Of a stretch of DNA of 64,000 bases, positions 36,190 to 44,551 are shown piece by piece. How positions within the stretch are numbered: the first letter of the stretch is position 1; the number at the start of each line of letters is the position of its first letter. Position numbers and translations under genes: made by a program. This DNA comes from Planctomycetota bacterium (GTDB taxonomy: Bacteria > Planctomycetota > PLA2 > JAEUHO01). Below the pieces are notes generated by a model that saw only the letters and a list, made by a program, of their open reading frames with translations, searched no databases and had not been told where the DNA came from. The stretch is taken from NCBI GenBank assembly GCA_020851795.1, contig JADZCA010000010.1, positions 78,087-142,086 of the forward strand, given 5' to 3'.

Positions 36190-38055
36190 ATGTGCGGCAT
36201 CGCCGGCCTCTTCCGTCTCGACGGCGCGTCGGCTTCGGCCGCCGACGTGCGGCGCATGGTCGAGGCGATGCCTCACCGCGGGCCCGACGGCCGCGGCGCG
36301 TGGGCCGACGGGCCGGTCGCGCTCGGCCACGGCCGCCTCGCGGTGCGCGCGCTCGGCCCCGAGGGCGCGCAGCCGATGCGCACGCCCGGCGGGGAGGGCG
36401 TCCTCGTCTACAACGGCGAGGTGTACGACGACCGCGCGGTCGCCGCCGACCTCGCGCGCGAAGGCGTCGAGGTCCCGGGGACGAGCGACACCGCGGTCGT
36501 CGCGGCGGCGTGCGCGCGGTGGGGGCCGCTCGCGGCCGCGCGCCGCCTCGACGGGATGTTCGCGTTCGCGTGGTGGGACGCGCGCGAGCGCGCGCTGTGG
36601 CTCGTGCGCGACCGGTTCGGGGTCAAGCCGCTCCACGTCGCGGTCACGGGCACCACGGTCGCGTTCGCCTCCGAGCTGCGCGGCCTGCGCGCGCTCGACG
36701 GGCTCGCGCGGCGGCCCGACCTGCTCGAGGTCGCGCGGCGCCTCCTCGGCTTCTCGGTGGACGAGCTCCGTCCGCCCTTCGAGGGCGTCGAGAACGTGCC
36801 GCCGGGGCAGGCGTGGCGCGTCAGCGCGGCGGGCGTCGAGCGGCGCACGTGGTGGGACGAGGTCGAGGAGCTCGACCTCGACCGCCTGCGCGCCGCCGCG
36901 CGCGAGCCCGTCGCGGCGTGGGAGGCGCGCACCGAGGCGGCCGTGCGCGACGCGGTGGCCTCGCACCTCGTCAGCGACGTCCCGGTGGCGGTCTTCGCCA
37001 GCGGCGGCGTGGACTCGAACCTCGTGGCGTCCTTCGCGCGCGAGCGCGTGCCGGGGCTCGTGGGCTACACCGCCGACACGTGCCACCGCGACAGCGAGGT
37101 CGAGGCCGCGAAGGCGATGGCCGCGGCGACGGGCCTCGCGCTGCGCGTCGTGCGCGTGGACCGCGACGCCTACCTGCGCGCGTGGCCCGCCTCCATCGTG
37201 GCGCTCGAGCACCCGCAGCCGCACACGAGCGCGCCGGCCGCGCTGCTCCTGGCGCGCGCCGCGCGCGCGGACGGGATCGTGGTCGCGCTCACGGGCGAGG
37301 GCTCCGACGAGCTGTTCGGCGGCTACGACTTCCTCGTCAAGACGCGGCGCAACTGGCGTCGCCGCCGCCTGCCGTGGTCGCGGTTCGGCTCGTACCGCCG
37401 CGACGTGAAGACGCTGCGCGAGACGCCGTTCTTCTACCAGCCGGCGCGCCACGAGCCCGCGATCCACCGTCGCCTCGCGGTCGCGCTCGCCTCGGAGGAC
37501 GAGACGCGCGCGCACCGCCTCCTGCGCGCGCTCTCGGGGATCGAGGACGACGCCGACCGCGCGTTCGTCGCGAACTCGATCGACGCGCTGCGGCGGCACA
37601 TGGGGTGGATCGTGCTGCGCCACGACCGCCTCGGCATGGCGGCCTCGCTCGAGTGCCGCGTGCCCTTCCTCTCGCGCGGCCCGGCGGACGTGGCGATGCA
37701 CCTGCCGGTGCGGGCCCGCGTGCGCGGCCGCCACGGCAAGTGGGTGCTCAAGCGCGTCGCGGCGAGGCGGCTGCCGCCGCGCCTCGTGTGGGCGAAGAAG
37801 AAGGGCTTCCCGGTGCCCGACGGCCACCACGTCGGCGCCTCGAACCTGCTGCGCGGCGGCCTGCTCCCCGACCTGCTCCGCTGGTCACGGGCGGCCGCCG
37901 AGGACCTCGTCCCGCGCGTCGAGGCCGACCCGGTGCTGCGGCCGCAGATGGCGAGCTTCGAGCTGTGGGCGCGGATCTTCCTCCGGGGCGACTCGCTCGA
38001 CGATGCGACCGACGCGTTGCTGCGCGCCGTGGGGCCGGGGCGGCCCACCGCGTGA
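36190..38055 (+). CDS. asnB: asparagine synthetase (glutamine-hydrolysing)
   Basis: This encodes 621 residues. The N-terminal glutaminase half begins MCGIAG with the Cys2 nucleophile exposed after Met removal, then HRGPDGRG and VYNGEVYD. The synthetase half carries the ATP pyrophosphatase loop FASGGVDSN (~residue 275) and LTGEGSDELFGGYDF (~residue 370). It makes asparagine from aspartate, glutamine and ATP. Members of this family also amidate other compounds in polysaccharide or peptide pathways; its isolation here leaves both open. It is preceded by a TAGGCT hexamer and has no ribosome-binding site. Confidence 0.86.
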   Translation: MCGIAGLFRLDGASASAADVRRMVEAMPHRGPDGRGAWADGPVALGHGRLAVRALGPEGAQPMRTPGGEGVLVYNGEVYDDRAVAADLAREGVEVPGTSDTAVVAAACARWGPLAAARRLDGMFAFAWWDARERALWLVRDRFGVKPLHVAVTGTTVAFASELRGLRALDGLARRPDLLEVARRLLGFSVDELRPPFEGVENVPPGQAWRVSAAGVERRTWWDEVEELDLDRLRAAAREPVAAWEARTEAAVRDAVASHLVSDVPVAVFASGGVDSNLVASFARERVPGLVGYTADTCHRDSEVEAAKAMAAATGLALRVVRVDRDAYLRAWPASIVALEHPQPHTSAPAALLLARAARADGIVVALTGEGSDELFGGYDFLVKTRRNWRRRRLPWSRFGSYRRDVKTLRETPFFYQPARHEPAIHRRLAVALASEDETRAHRLLRALSGIEDDADRAFVANSIDALRRHMGWIVLRHDRLGMAASLECRVPFLSRGPADVAMHLPVRARVRGRHGKWVLKRVAARRLPPRLVWAKKKGFPVPDGHHVGASNLLRGGLLPDLLRWSRAAAEDLVPRVEADPVLRPQMASFELWARIFLRGDSLDDATDALLRAVGPGRPTA

Positions 38056-38090
38056 CGGCGGGGCCCGTACCGGGGGGCGAGGCCGCCCGA

Positions 38091-38110
38091 ACGCTTCAAT
38101 CTTGAAGCGT
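38091..38110. promoter_or_regulatory. 20-bp perfect palindrome upstream of the YceI gene
   Basis: ACGCTTCAA-TC-TTGAAGCGT is a perfect inverted repeat with a 2-bp centre. It lies 58 bp before the YceI ATG and just upstream of a TACGCT hexamer (38128-38133). The TTGAAG in its right half could be a -35, so a bound regulator would block transcription. The shape suits a MarR-type dimer, but no regulator gene is close. Confidence 0.55.
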
Positions 38111-38127
38111 CCCCCTCGTTCTTCCCG

Positions 38128-38133
38128 TACGCT
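38128..38133 (+). promoter_or_regulatory. TACGCT -10 element of the YceI gene
   Basis: A TANNNT hexamer 35 nt before ATG 38169. The 5' leader contains CCGGAG as ribosome-binding site. Confidence 0.4.
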
Positions 38134-38168
38134 CCCGCCCCGTCTCGCAACCCCCCGGAGTCTCCCGC

Positions 38169-38765
38169 ATGCGCGTTCGCTCGTTCCTCCGCACGCTCGC
38201 CGCCGCCGCGCTCGCCTTCGCTGCCGTCGGCACGACCTCGGCGCAGGCCGCCCCCGAGTCCTACGACATCGACGCCGTCCACTCGGCGGTGATCTTCCGC
38301 ATCCACCACTTCGGCGCCGGCTACTCGTACGGCCGCTTCAACGAGCTCAGCGGCAAGCTCGTCTTCGACGAGGCCAACGCCGCGGCGTCGTCGATCGCGG
38401 TCGAGGTCAAGGCCACGAGCGTGGACACCGCGAACGCCAAGCGCGACGACCACCTGCGCGGCCCCGACTTCTTCGACGTCGCGCAGTTCCCGACGATCAC
38501 GTTCAAGAGCACCGCGATCAAGGCCGCCGGCGCGACGTCCTACGACGTGACGGGCGACCTCTCGATGCACGGCGTCACGAAGTCGGTCACGGTCCGCATG
38601 GAGAAGACCGGCGCGGGCAAGGACGCGTGGGGCATGTTCCGCGTCGGCTTCGAGGGCACCATGACCGTCAAGCGCAGCGACTTCGGCATGAAGTACGGCC
38701 TCGACAACGGCGCGCTCGGCGACGAGGTCCGCATGACGCTGTCCTTCGAGGGCGCGCGCAAGTAG
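38169..38765 (+). CDS. YceI-family periplasmic lipid-binding protein
   Basis: This encodes 198 residues. A signal peptide is clear (residues 1-27, LAAAALAFAAVGTTSAQA). The mature part has the YceI pattern: YDIDAVHSAVIFRIHHFG, VKATSVDTANAKRDDHLRG, FPTITFKSTAIK, VTGDLSMHGVTKSVTV and SDFGMKYGLDNGALGDEV. This lipocalin-like barrel binds isoprenoid or fatty-amide ligands in known members. It is preceded by a perfect palindrome and its own promoter-like hexamer, so expression is probably controlled separately from asnB. Confidence 0.9.
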   Translation: MRVRSFLRTLAAAALAFAAVGTTSAQAAPESYDIDAVHSAVIFRIHHFGAGYSYGRFNELSGKLVFDEANAAASSIAVEVKATSVDTANAKRDDHLRGPDFFDVAQFPTITFKSTAIKAAGATSYDVTGDLSMHGVTKSVTVRMEKTGAGKDAWGMFRVGFEGTMTVKRSDFGMKYGLDNGALGDEVRMTLSFEGARK

Positions 38766-38795
38766 CGCGGTGCCGACGGAGCGGGGCCCGCGGCG

Positions 38796-39668
38796 ATGAC
38801 CCCCCTCGACGCCCTCCTCCGTCTCGTCCTGCTGCCCGGCGCGGTGTGCGCCGGCGCGGCGCTGCTCGGGTGGGCCGTCGCACGACGGTCCGCCCGGGCC
38901 CGCGACGCGGTCGTCGCGCTCGGCGCGGCGGCCGCGTTCGTCGCGTCCGCGTGGGCCGTAGAGGTCCGTCCCGACCTCCCGCTCGCGCGGTCGCAGTCGG
39001 CGTGGTGGTGGGTCGTCTGGCTCGTCCCCGCCGGCGCGCTCGTCGCGCCGCTCGTGGACGCCACGCGGCTGCCGCAGGCGTTGCGCGCCGTGGTGCGCGC
39101 GGCCGCGGCGACGCTCGGGTTCCGCCTCCTGCTCCTCGCCCCGTACGTCCCGCACGCGCTCGACGACGCCTCGGCCTGGCAGCGCGCGGGCGTCGGCGGC
39201 GTCGCCGCGGCGGCGCTGTGGACCCTCGTGGACACCGGGAGCGCGCGCGGCGCTCGCGTCGCCCTCGTCGCGCCGGTGCTCGTGGCCGTGCTCGTCGCGG
39301 CGGTCGTGCTGCTCCAGTGGGGGGCCTCCGCGAGCATGGCGACGGCGGCGGGCGCGCTGCTCGTCAGCCTCGCCGCGACCGCGGTGCTCGCGTGGCCGTC
39401 GCGGCGCGCGTTCTGGCCCGGCGCGGTCGGCGCGGTCGCCGGGGTCGGCCTCGTGGGGCTCCTGCTCGGCGCGCTCTCGGCGCTCAACTACGGCTCGACG
39501 GTGCGCGTCCCGGTCGCCACGGCGGCGCTGCTCGCCGCCGCGGCGCTCGCGGGCGTGGTGCGCCGCCCGGCCGTTGCGATCGTGCTCGCGGTGCTGCTCG
39601 CGGGCGCCGCGGCGTGGTTCGCCTACGACGCGGCCCCCGCGGAGACCGCGACGTCCACCCCGTGGTGA
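38796..39668 (+). CDS. polytopic membrane protein, unknown function
   Basis: This encodes 290 residues with about nine hydrophobic segments (for example LVLLPGAVCAGAALLGWAVA, VAPVLVAVLVAAVVLLQW and AVGAVAGVGLVGLLLGAL). No transporter signature is recognisable. It starts 30 bp after the YceI gene and may be cotranscribed with it. It ends 7 bp before the convergent repeat-protein gene. The family is not recognised. Confidence 0.65.
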   Translation: MTPLDALLRLVLLPGAVCAGAALLGWAVARRSARARDAVVALGAAAAFVASAWAVEVRPDLPLARSQSAWWWVVWLVPAGALVAPLVDATRLPQALRAVVRAAAATLGFRLLLLAPYVPHALDDASAWQRAGVGGVAAAALWTLVDTGSARGARVALVAPVLVAVLVAAVVLLQWGASASMATAAGALLVSLAATAVLAWPSRRAFWPGAVGAVAGVGLVGLLLGALSALNYGSTVRVPVATAALLAAAALAGVVRRPAVAIVLAVLLAGAAAWFAYDAAPAETATSTPW

Positions 39669-39675
39669 GGATCGG

Positions 39676-40968
39676 TCAACGCCGACGCGTGAACCGGGCG
39701 CCGTCGAGCACGAGCGTGTCGGCGTCGGGCTGCTCGTAGGCCTGGGACTCGTCCTCGTCCTCGCCGTCCTCGCGCGCGACCAGCCGCGCGCCCTCGACGC
39801 GCCACGTCCCGACCGACGTGCGTACGTGCTCCCCGCTGCCGTAGGTGGCGCGGTACCGACCGTCGGCGCCGAGGACCAGCTCGACGCGCGTGTCGTCGGT
39901 CGCGTGCGCCCACGTCCCGACGAGCGCGTCGCGCCCGGGCGCGGCGTCGGGGGCGCGCGCAGGCGGGGGGACCGGCGGCGCGGGCGGCGGCGGCACGCGG
40001 ACCCACGCTTGCTCGCGGCCGTCGGCGCCGACGAGCCGCAGGCGCTCCGGCGTCTCGAGCACGCAACGGTGGACGGACCCCATCGTGAGCGTCATCCGGT
40101 CGCGTTCCACCACGAACGTCCCGCGGTGCGTCCGCGTCGCCTGTCCTTCCGCGTCCACCGACTCGACGGTCACCGACCCGTCGGCCGCGAACGTGTAGCG
40201 CCGGAACGCGCCGGCGACCGTCGCCTTCGTCCGCCAGGAGCCCAGCCACGGTCCGCCGCCGCCCGGTGGCCGGGCGCCCTCGCGGCGCAGCGGGGTCCCC
40301 TCGTGCTCGGCGTCCGGGTCGAGCGTCATCATGTCGGGGCCCGGGAACGTCGGTAGCAGCGTCTGCGACGCCCCCGCGAGCGTGAGCTCCGCGCCCGAGA
40401 AGTCCCAGCGCGCCCGCGTCGTGCGCTCGCCCTCCCGCAGCGTCATCGCGCCGTCGTCGGCGAGCTCCATGGTCTCGCTCCGGCCGGGCTCGGCCCGGCG
40501 CCAGGTGCCGACGAGCGCGGGACGCAGGTCGGGCACGGGGCCGGCGTCGGTCGGGGTCGTGCCGCCCGTGGTGAAGGCGATGCGGGTGTCGGCGAGGGGG
40601 ACCTTCCCCACGCTGGAGCGGAACCCGAAGCGTCGGGCGCGGGCGGCGTTGAGCTGCACCGCGTAGCGGACGCCCGGGTCGAGCCGGGCGAGCCGCACCT
40701 CCATCGTGAACGGGTCGCGCCACGGGTTCTCGTCGGGGGCGACGAGCGGCGGGAACCGCGCGCCGTCCACCTGCCAGAGCGTCCAGCCGTCCTGCGCCAT
40801 GGGCCGGTCGAAGGCGACGCGGAGCACGCCGACGTTGACGGGGACGCCGACGGCGCCGTCGGCGGGCTCGGCGCGGACCACGCGCGGGGCGTCGTCGGCG
40901 AGCGCCGTCGAGGGTGCGGTGGCCGCGGCCGCGAGGGCGAACGCGAGCGCGAGCGAGGGGGTGCGCAT
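39676..40968 (-). CDS. secreted Ig-like plus beta-repeat protein (3 repeats)
   Basis: This encodes 430 residues from ATG 40968, which has GGAGG 5 nt upstream; a GTG at 40980 is in frame. Residues 1-24 are a signal peptide ending in ALA. Residues ~25-120 are a Big_5-type bacterial Ig domain (PRVVRAEPADGAVGVPVNVGVLRVAFDRPM in part). Then three lipocalin-like repeats start VGTW, LGSW and VGTW, each with DG turns and a closing GxW. It is a paralogue of the gene at 41027-43024. The role is unknown; it is probably a periplasmic or surface binding protein. Confidence 0.65.
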   Translation of the reverse strand: MRTPSLALAFALAAAATAPSTALADDAPRVVRAEPADGAVGVPVNVGVLRVAFDRPMAQDGWTLWQVDGARFPPLVAPDENPWRDPFTMEVRLARLDPGVRYAVQLNAARARRFGFRSSVGKVPLADTRIAFTTGGTTPTDAGPVPDLRPALVGTWRRAEPGRSETMELADDGAMTLREGERTTRARWDFSGAELTLAGASQTLLPTFPGPDMMTLDPDAEHEGTPLRREGARPPGGGGPWLGSWRTKATVAGAFRRYTFAADGSVTVESVDAEGQATRTHRGTFVVERDRMTLTMGSVHRCVLETPERLRLVGADGREQAWVRVPPPPAPPVPPPARAPDAAPGRDALVGTWAHATDDTRVELVLGADGRYRATYGSGEHVRTSVGTWRVEGARLVAREDGEDEDESQAYEQPDADTLVLDGARFTRRR

Positions 40969-41026
40969 GGGAGCCTCCACGGGAGGGCGGGGGAGCGGGG
41001 CCGGCGGGCGCCGGCCCCGCGGCGGC

Positions 41027-43024
41027 TCACGGTTCGCGATGGAACGTGATCCCGTTGCCTTCGTCGCCGGCGATGTGCAGCGAGTCGCGGTCGAGGAGCC
41101 GGTAGGTCCAGACGACGTCCTTCTCGTCCTCGTCGGCCCGCGTGACGAGGCGTCCGTCGGCCACGCGCCAGCTGCCGCGGACCGTGTGCGCGCCGTTGCG
41201 GTCGACCGTGTCGGTCTGGAAGCGCCCGTCCGCCTTGAACTGGGTGCGCCACGAGACGTAGTACGACCGCCACCCGTCCGACGTCGCGGCGCGGTAGGTC
41301 CACACGCCGACGATCGCGGCCGCGTCGCCGGTCAGGCGGGGCCGGGGCGGGGCGGGCGGCGGCTCGGGTTCGGGCTCCGGCGGCGGGGTCCTGCGGCCGG
41401 CGTCGGTGCGTGCGGGGGGCGTCGCCGTGGCCTCACGCGTGAGCACGGTCTTCGCGCCGCCGGGGAGCGACAGCTCGAGGCGGCCGTCGTCGAGCAGCCG
41501 CCACCCGTAGTCGATCGTCCCGCCGCCCTCGACCGCCAGCGAGAGCGTCGCGCCCGCGGCGCGGTACGTGCCGCTGCGCCGCGTGACGTCGCCGAACACG
41601 TCGCGGCTCCACGCGAACCGCCCGTCCGCGCCGAGCGCGAGCCGTACGTCGCCGTCGTCGCCCTCGGCGGTCCACACGCCCACCCACGGGCGAACGGGGC
41701 CCGCGCCCCCGGCCGTCGCCCGTCGCCACGCGATCTCGGTGCCGTCGGCCTCGAAGAGCTGCAGACCGTCGCCGTCGAGACGGAAGCGGTAGACGCGTTC
41801 GGCGTCCTCGCCGTCGCGGCGCAGCGTCAGCCGTCCGCCGTCGGCCGCCCAGGCGCCCGCACTGCGGCGCTCTCGGCCGCCGCGGAGCACCGTCTGCGCG
41901 TAGCGTCCGTCGCGGCCGAGGTCGAGCGTCGAGATGACGTCGCCGGCCTCGCGCCGCCACGTGCCCGCCAGCGTCGCGTCGGCGCGGTCGGGGCGGTCGG
42001 GGCGGTCCGCGGTCGCGTCGCGCTCGACGCGCGTCCACCGCAGGTCGCCGAGGAGGAGATCCTGCGTGTGCAGCCCGCCCTCGTCGTCCACCGACCACGC
42101 GGCGATCGAGCGCCCCGTCACCTCGAGGGTGGTCCCGTCGAGGTGGTAGGTGCCGCCCAGCACGCGGATCCGCTGGTCCGGCGGCCCGAACTCGTGCCGG
42201 AACGCGCCGTCCGCCCCGAGCGTCACCCCGTGGCGGAAGCCGTTCGCGTTCTCGGGCGACTGCCACGCGCCCACGTGGGGCGCCGCGCCGCGCGACCTCG
42301 GCGCGCCGGGCACGAGGTCGAGGTCCACGACGTAGCCGTCGTCGCGCGTGAGCCGCAGCTGCGGGGGCGGACCGGCCGACGCCTCGAGACGGAAGACGAG
42401 CGCGCGATCGGTGTCGAGCACGAGCGCGTTGCGGGCGTCCCACCGCCAGCTGCGGGCGAGGCCACCCGCCCACGTCTCGCGTACGCGGCCGTCGGCGACG
42501 AACTCCCGCTCGACGCGCTGGCCGCGCACCGTGGTCGCCCAGGTCCCGCACAGTGCCGCGGGGTGGTGGTCGTCGTCGGGACGGCCCTCGCGCGGGGGGC
42601 CGTCGTCGCGCAGCGGCGCGGCCCCGGTGGCCGTGAACCGGACGACCACGTCCTCGAGCGGCGTCCCGTCCGCCGCGGCGAACGCGCGTCGCCCCGCCGC
42701 CGCCGCGTTGAGCTGCACCGCGTAGCGCGTGCCCGGGATGAGACGCGCGAGCCTCGCCTCGAGCGTCTGCGGGCCGACCCAGCGGGTCGCGTCCGGGCCA
42801 TCCAGCGGCGGGAACGGGTCGTCGGCGACCTGCCAGAGCGTCCACCCGTCGGTGCGCATCGGCCGGTCGAACTCGACGCGGAGCACGCCGACGTCGAGCG
42901 GCACGTCGGTCGCTCCGTCGGCGGGGGTCGTGCGCACGACGCGCGGCGGGTCCGCGGCGAGCGCGCACGGGGCGAACATCGTCGTCGCGAAGAGCGCGAC
43001 GCTCGCGAAGAGGGCACGACGCAC
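41027..43024 (-). CDS. secreted Ig-like plus beta-repeat protein (5 repeats)
   Basis: This encodes 665 residues from GTG 43024, with GGGAGG just upstream. After a signal peptide (residues 1-23) comes a Big_5-type Ig domain nearly identical in plan to its downstream paralogue (DGWTLWQV, YAVQLNAA). Then five repeats of about 85-95 residues begin CGTWATT, VGAWQSP, AGTWRRE, VGVWTAE and VGVWTYR, with a DGRF/DGRY turn near the middle of most. A Pro/Glu-rich linker separates repeats 4 and 5. The repeat number differs from the paralogue, so the array expands or contracts. The function is unknown. Confidence 0.65.
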   Translation of the reverse strand: MRRALFASVALFATTMFAPCALAADPPRVVRTTPADGATDVPLDVGVLRVEFDRPMRTDGWTLWQVADDPFPPLDGPDATRWVGPQTLEARLARLIPGTRYAVQLNAAAAGRRAFAAADGTPLEDVVVRFTATGAAPLRDDGPPREGRPDDDHHPAALCGTWATTVRGQRVEREFVADGRVRETWAGGLARSWRWDARNALVLDTDRALVFRLEASAGPPPQLRLTRDDGYVVDLDLVPGAPRSRGAAPHVGAWQSPENANGFRHGVTLGADGAFRHEFGPPDQRIRVLGGTYHLDGTTLEVTGRSIAAWSVDDEGGLHTQDLLLGDLRWTRVERDATADRPDRPDRADATLAGTWRREAGDVISTLDLGRDGRYAQTVLRGGRERRSAGAWAADGGRLTLRRDGEDAERVYRFRLDGDGLQLFEADGTEIAWRRATAGGAGPVRPWVGVWTAEGDDGDVRLALGADGRFAWSRDVFGDVTRRSGTYRAAGATLSLAVEGGGTIDYGWRLLDDGRLELSLPGGAKTVLTREATATPPARTDAGRRTPPPEPEPEPPPAPPRPRLTGDAAAIVGVWTYRAATSDGWRSYYVSWRTQFKADGRFQTDTVDRNGAHTVRGSWRVADGRLVTRADEDEKDVVWTYRLLDRDSLHIAGDEGNGITFHREP

Positions 43025-43191
43025 GGCGCCTCCCTTCTGCAGGGCTCCCGTGCGCCGGGAGCCCGGCGGCCCGCTCATTCTCGCGCCGTGACGCGCCCGA
43101 CCTCTCAGGGATTCGGGGCGCGAGGTCGCACGCTGCGTCCGGCCGGGGACCGGGCCGGGCCCCGGCGCGGACCGCGTCGTCGGTGCCGTCG

Positions 43192-44355
43192 CTACTTCCC
43201 GGTCAGCGGGCGTGTCGCGCGCGCGAGGAAGAGCAGCGCGAAGCACGTGTCCGCCACGGCGAGGTGGCGGTGCTTGTCGTCGGTCTGACCGCTGTCGTCC
43301 CAGCGGCCGTCGCCCTGCTGCGCGCCGAGCAGCCACGCCGCACCGGCGGGGTACCACGGCTTGCCGCCGACCTCGGTCAGCCCGAGCACCCGCGCCGCGC
43401 GCTCGAGCGAGTAGAGGTGGTAGCACTGCCAGGGGCTCGGCCCCGCGACCGCGCTGCGGTCGATGCCGGTGTTCTCGCCCACCGCGGCGTTCTTCTTCAT
43501 CCAGGCGAGGCCCTTGGCCACGAGCGGGTCGGCCTTGGGGTCCTTCGACCCCGTCGCGTGCAGCGCGATCGCCGCGCTGCACACCGCCGCGCAGGTCAGC
43601 GACGCGTAGCTGGCCTCGTCCTGCGCGCCGCCGACGACGTAGCCCCAGCCGCCGTCGGGGCACTGGAACGCACGCAGGTAGCCGAGCGCCGCCTTCCACG
43701 TCTCGACGGGGACGTCCACGCCCGCGTCGCGGCAGGCGCGCAGCCCGAGGATCGCGAACTGCGTGTTGGAGAAGTCGCCCTTGGGGCCGGCGCCCGCGTA
43801 GGTCGTCGAGCGGCGCTGCACCGCGATGCGCCCGGTGGGCGCCGAGGGCGCGGCGCCGTCCTTGCCGGTCTCGGTCGGCGGCGGCTCGACGCCGAGGCCC
43901 TTGGGGAGCCATCCGTCGCCCGCCGGCGTGCCCGGGTAGCCCCACTCGCCCGCCGGGAGCTGCGTGTCCACGAGCCACTGCGCGCAGTGCGCGAGGCGGC
44001 GCTGGTAGAGCCGCGGGTTGACCTCGGAGAGCGCCATCGCGGTCAACGCGACGCGGTAGGTGAAGCGCAGCTCCGACGTCTCGAGCGCCGCGAGGCCCTT
44101 GCGGAACACCGGGTCGTCGGCGTTCGCGCCGGTCTTGGCGAGCGTCAGCACGACCAGCTCGACGGGGTTGTTGCGCCCGCCGTCCTCGAAGCCCGACGCG
44201 AAACGCCCGCGCAGGAACCCCTGCCCCGAGGCGATCGCACGCTCGACGTCGGCGGCGGCGGGGGCCGGGGCCGACGGGGCGTCGGCGGCGCGCGCGACCG
44301 ACGCGGGGCACCCCACGGCGAGCGCGACGAGCAGGAGGCGAGGGAAGGCGCGCAC
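43192..44355 (-). CDS. squalene-cyclase/prenyltransferase-like alpha-barrel protein
   Basis: This encodes 387 residues from GTG 44355, with GGAG upstream. A signal peptide ends in ARA near residue 24; VALAVGC could alternatively be a lipobox. The mature part has alpha/alpha-toroid repeats with QxxDGxWG-like turns (QLPAGEWGYPGT, FQCPDGGWGYVVGG, AQQGDGRWDDSG). The catalytic DxDD or DCTAE motifs of true cyclases are absent, so it is more likely a binding or structural protein, as commonly seen in planctomycetes. The fold is the same as that of the macroglobulin thioester domain. Confidence 0.72.
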   Translation of the reverse strand: MRAFPRLLLVALAVGCPASVARAADAPSAPAPAAADVERAIASGQGFLRGRFASGFEDGGRNNPVELVVLTLAKTGANADDPVFRKGLAALETSELRFTYRVALTAMALSEVNPRLYQRRLAHCAQWLVDTQLPAGEWGYPGTPAGDGWLPKGLGVEPPPTETGKDGAAPSAPTGRIAVQRRSTTYAGAGPKGDFSNTQFAILGLRACRDAGVDVPVETWKAALGYLRAFQCPDGGWGYVVGGAQDEASYASLTCAAVCSAAIALHATGSKDPKADPLVAKGLAWMKKNAAVGENTGIDRSAVAGPSPWQCYHLYSLERAARVLGLTEVGGKPWYPAGAAWLLGAQQGDGRWDDSGQTDDKHRHLAVADTCFALLFLARATRPLTGK

Positions 44356-44551
44356 GGGGGGCTCCGCAGGCGGGGCGTGCCTCGCCACCCTACCGCGCCC
44401 GGGCCCGGGGCGACCGCCGTCGTCGCTTTCCCGGCTCCGACCGGCCAGGGCGGCAACTCGCGCCGTGGACCCCGCTCCCACCTCGTAGACGTCCCGCTTC
44501 ATCCCCCCGGTGCGTGCCGGGGCGGTCGGCGGGACTCGTCGGAGGTCGGAC

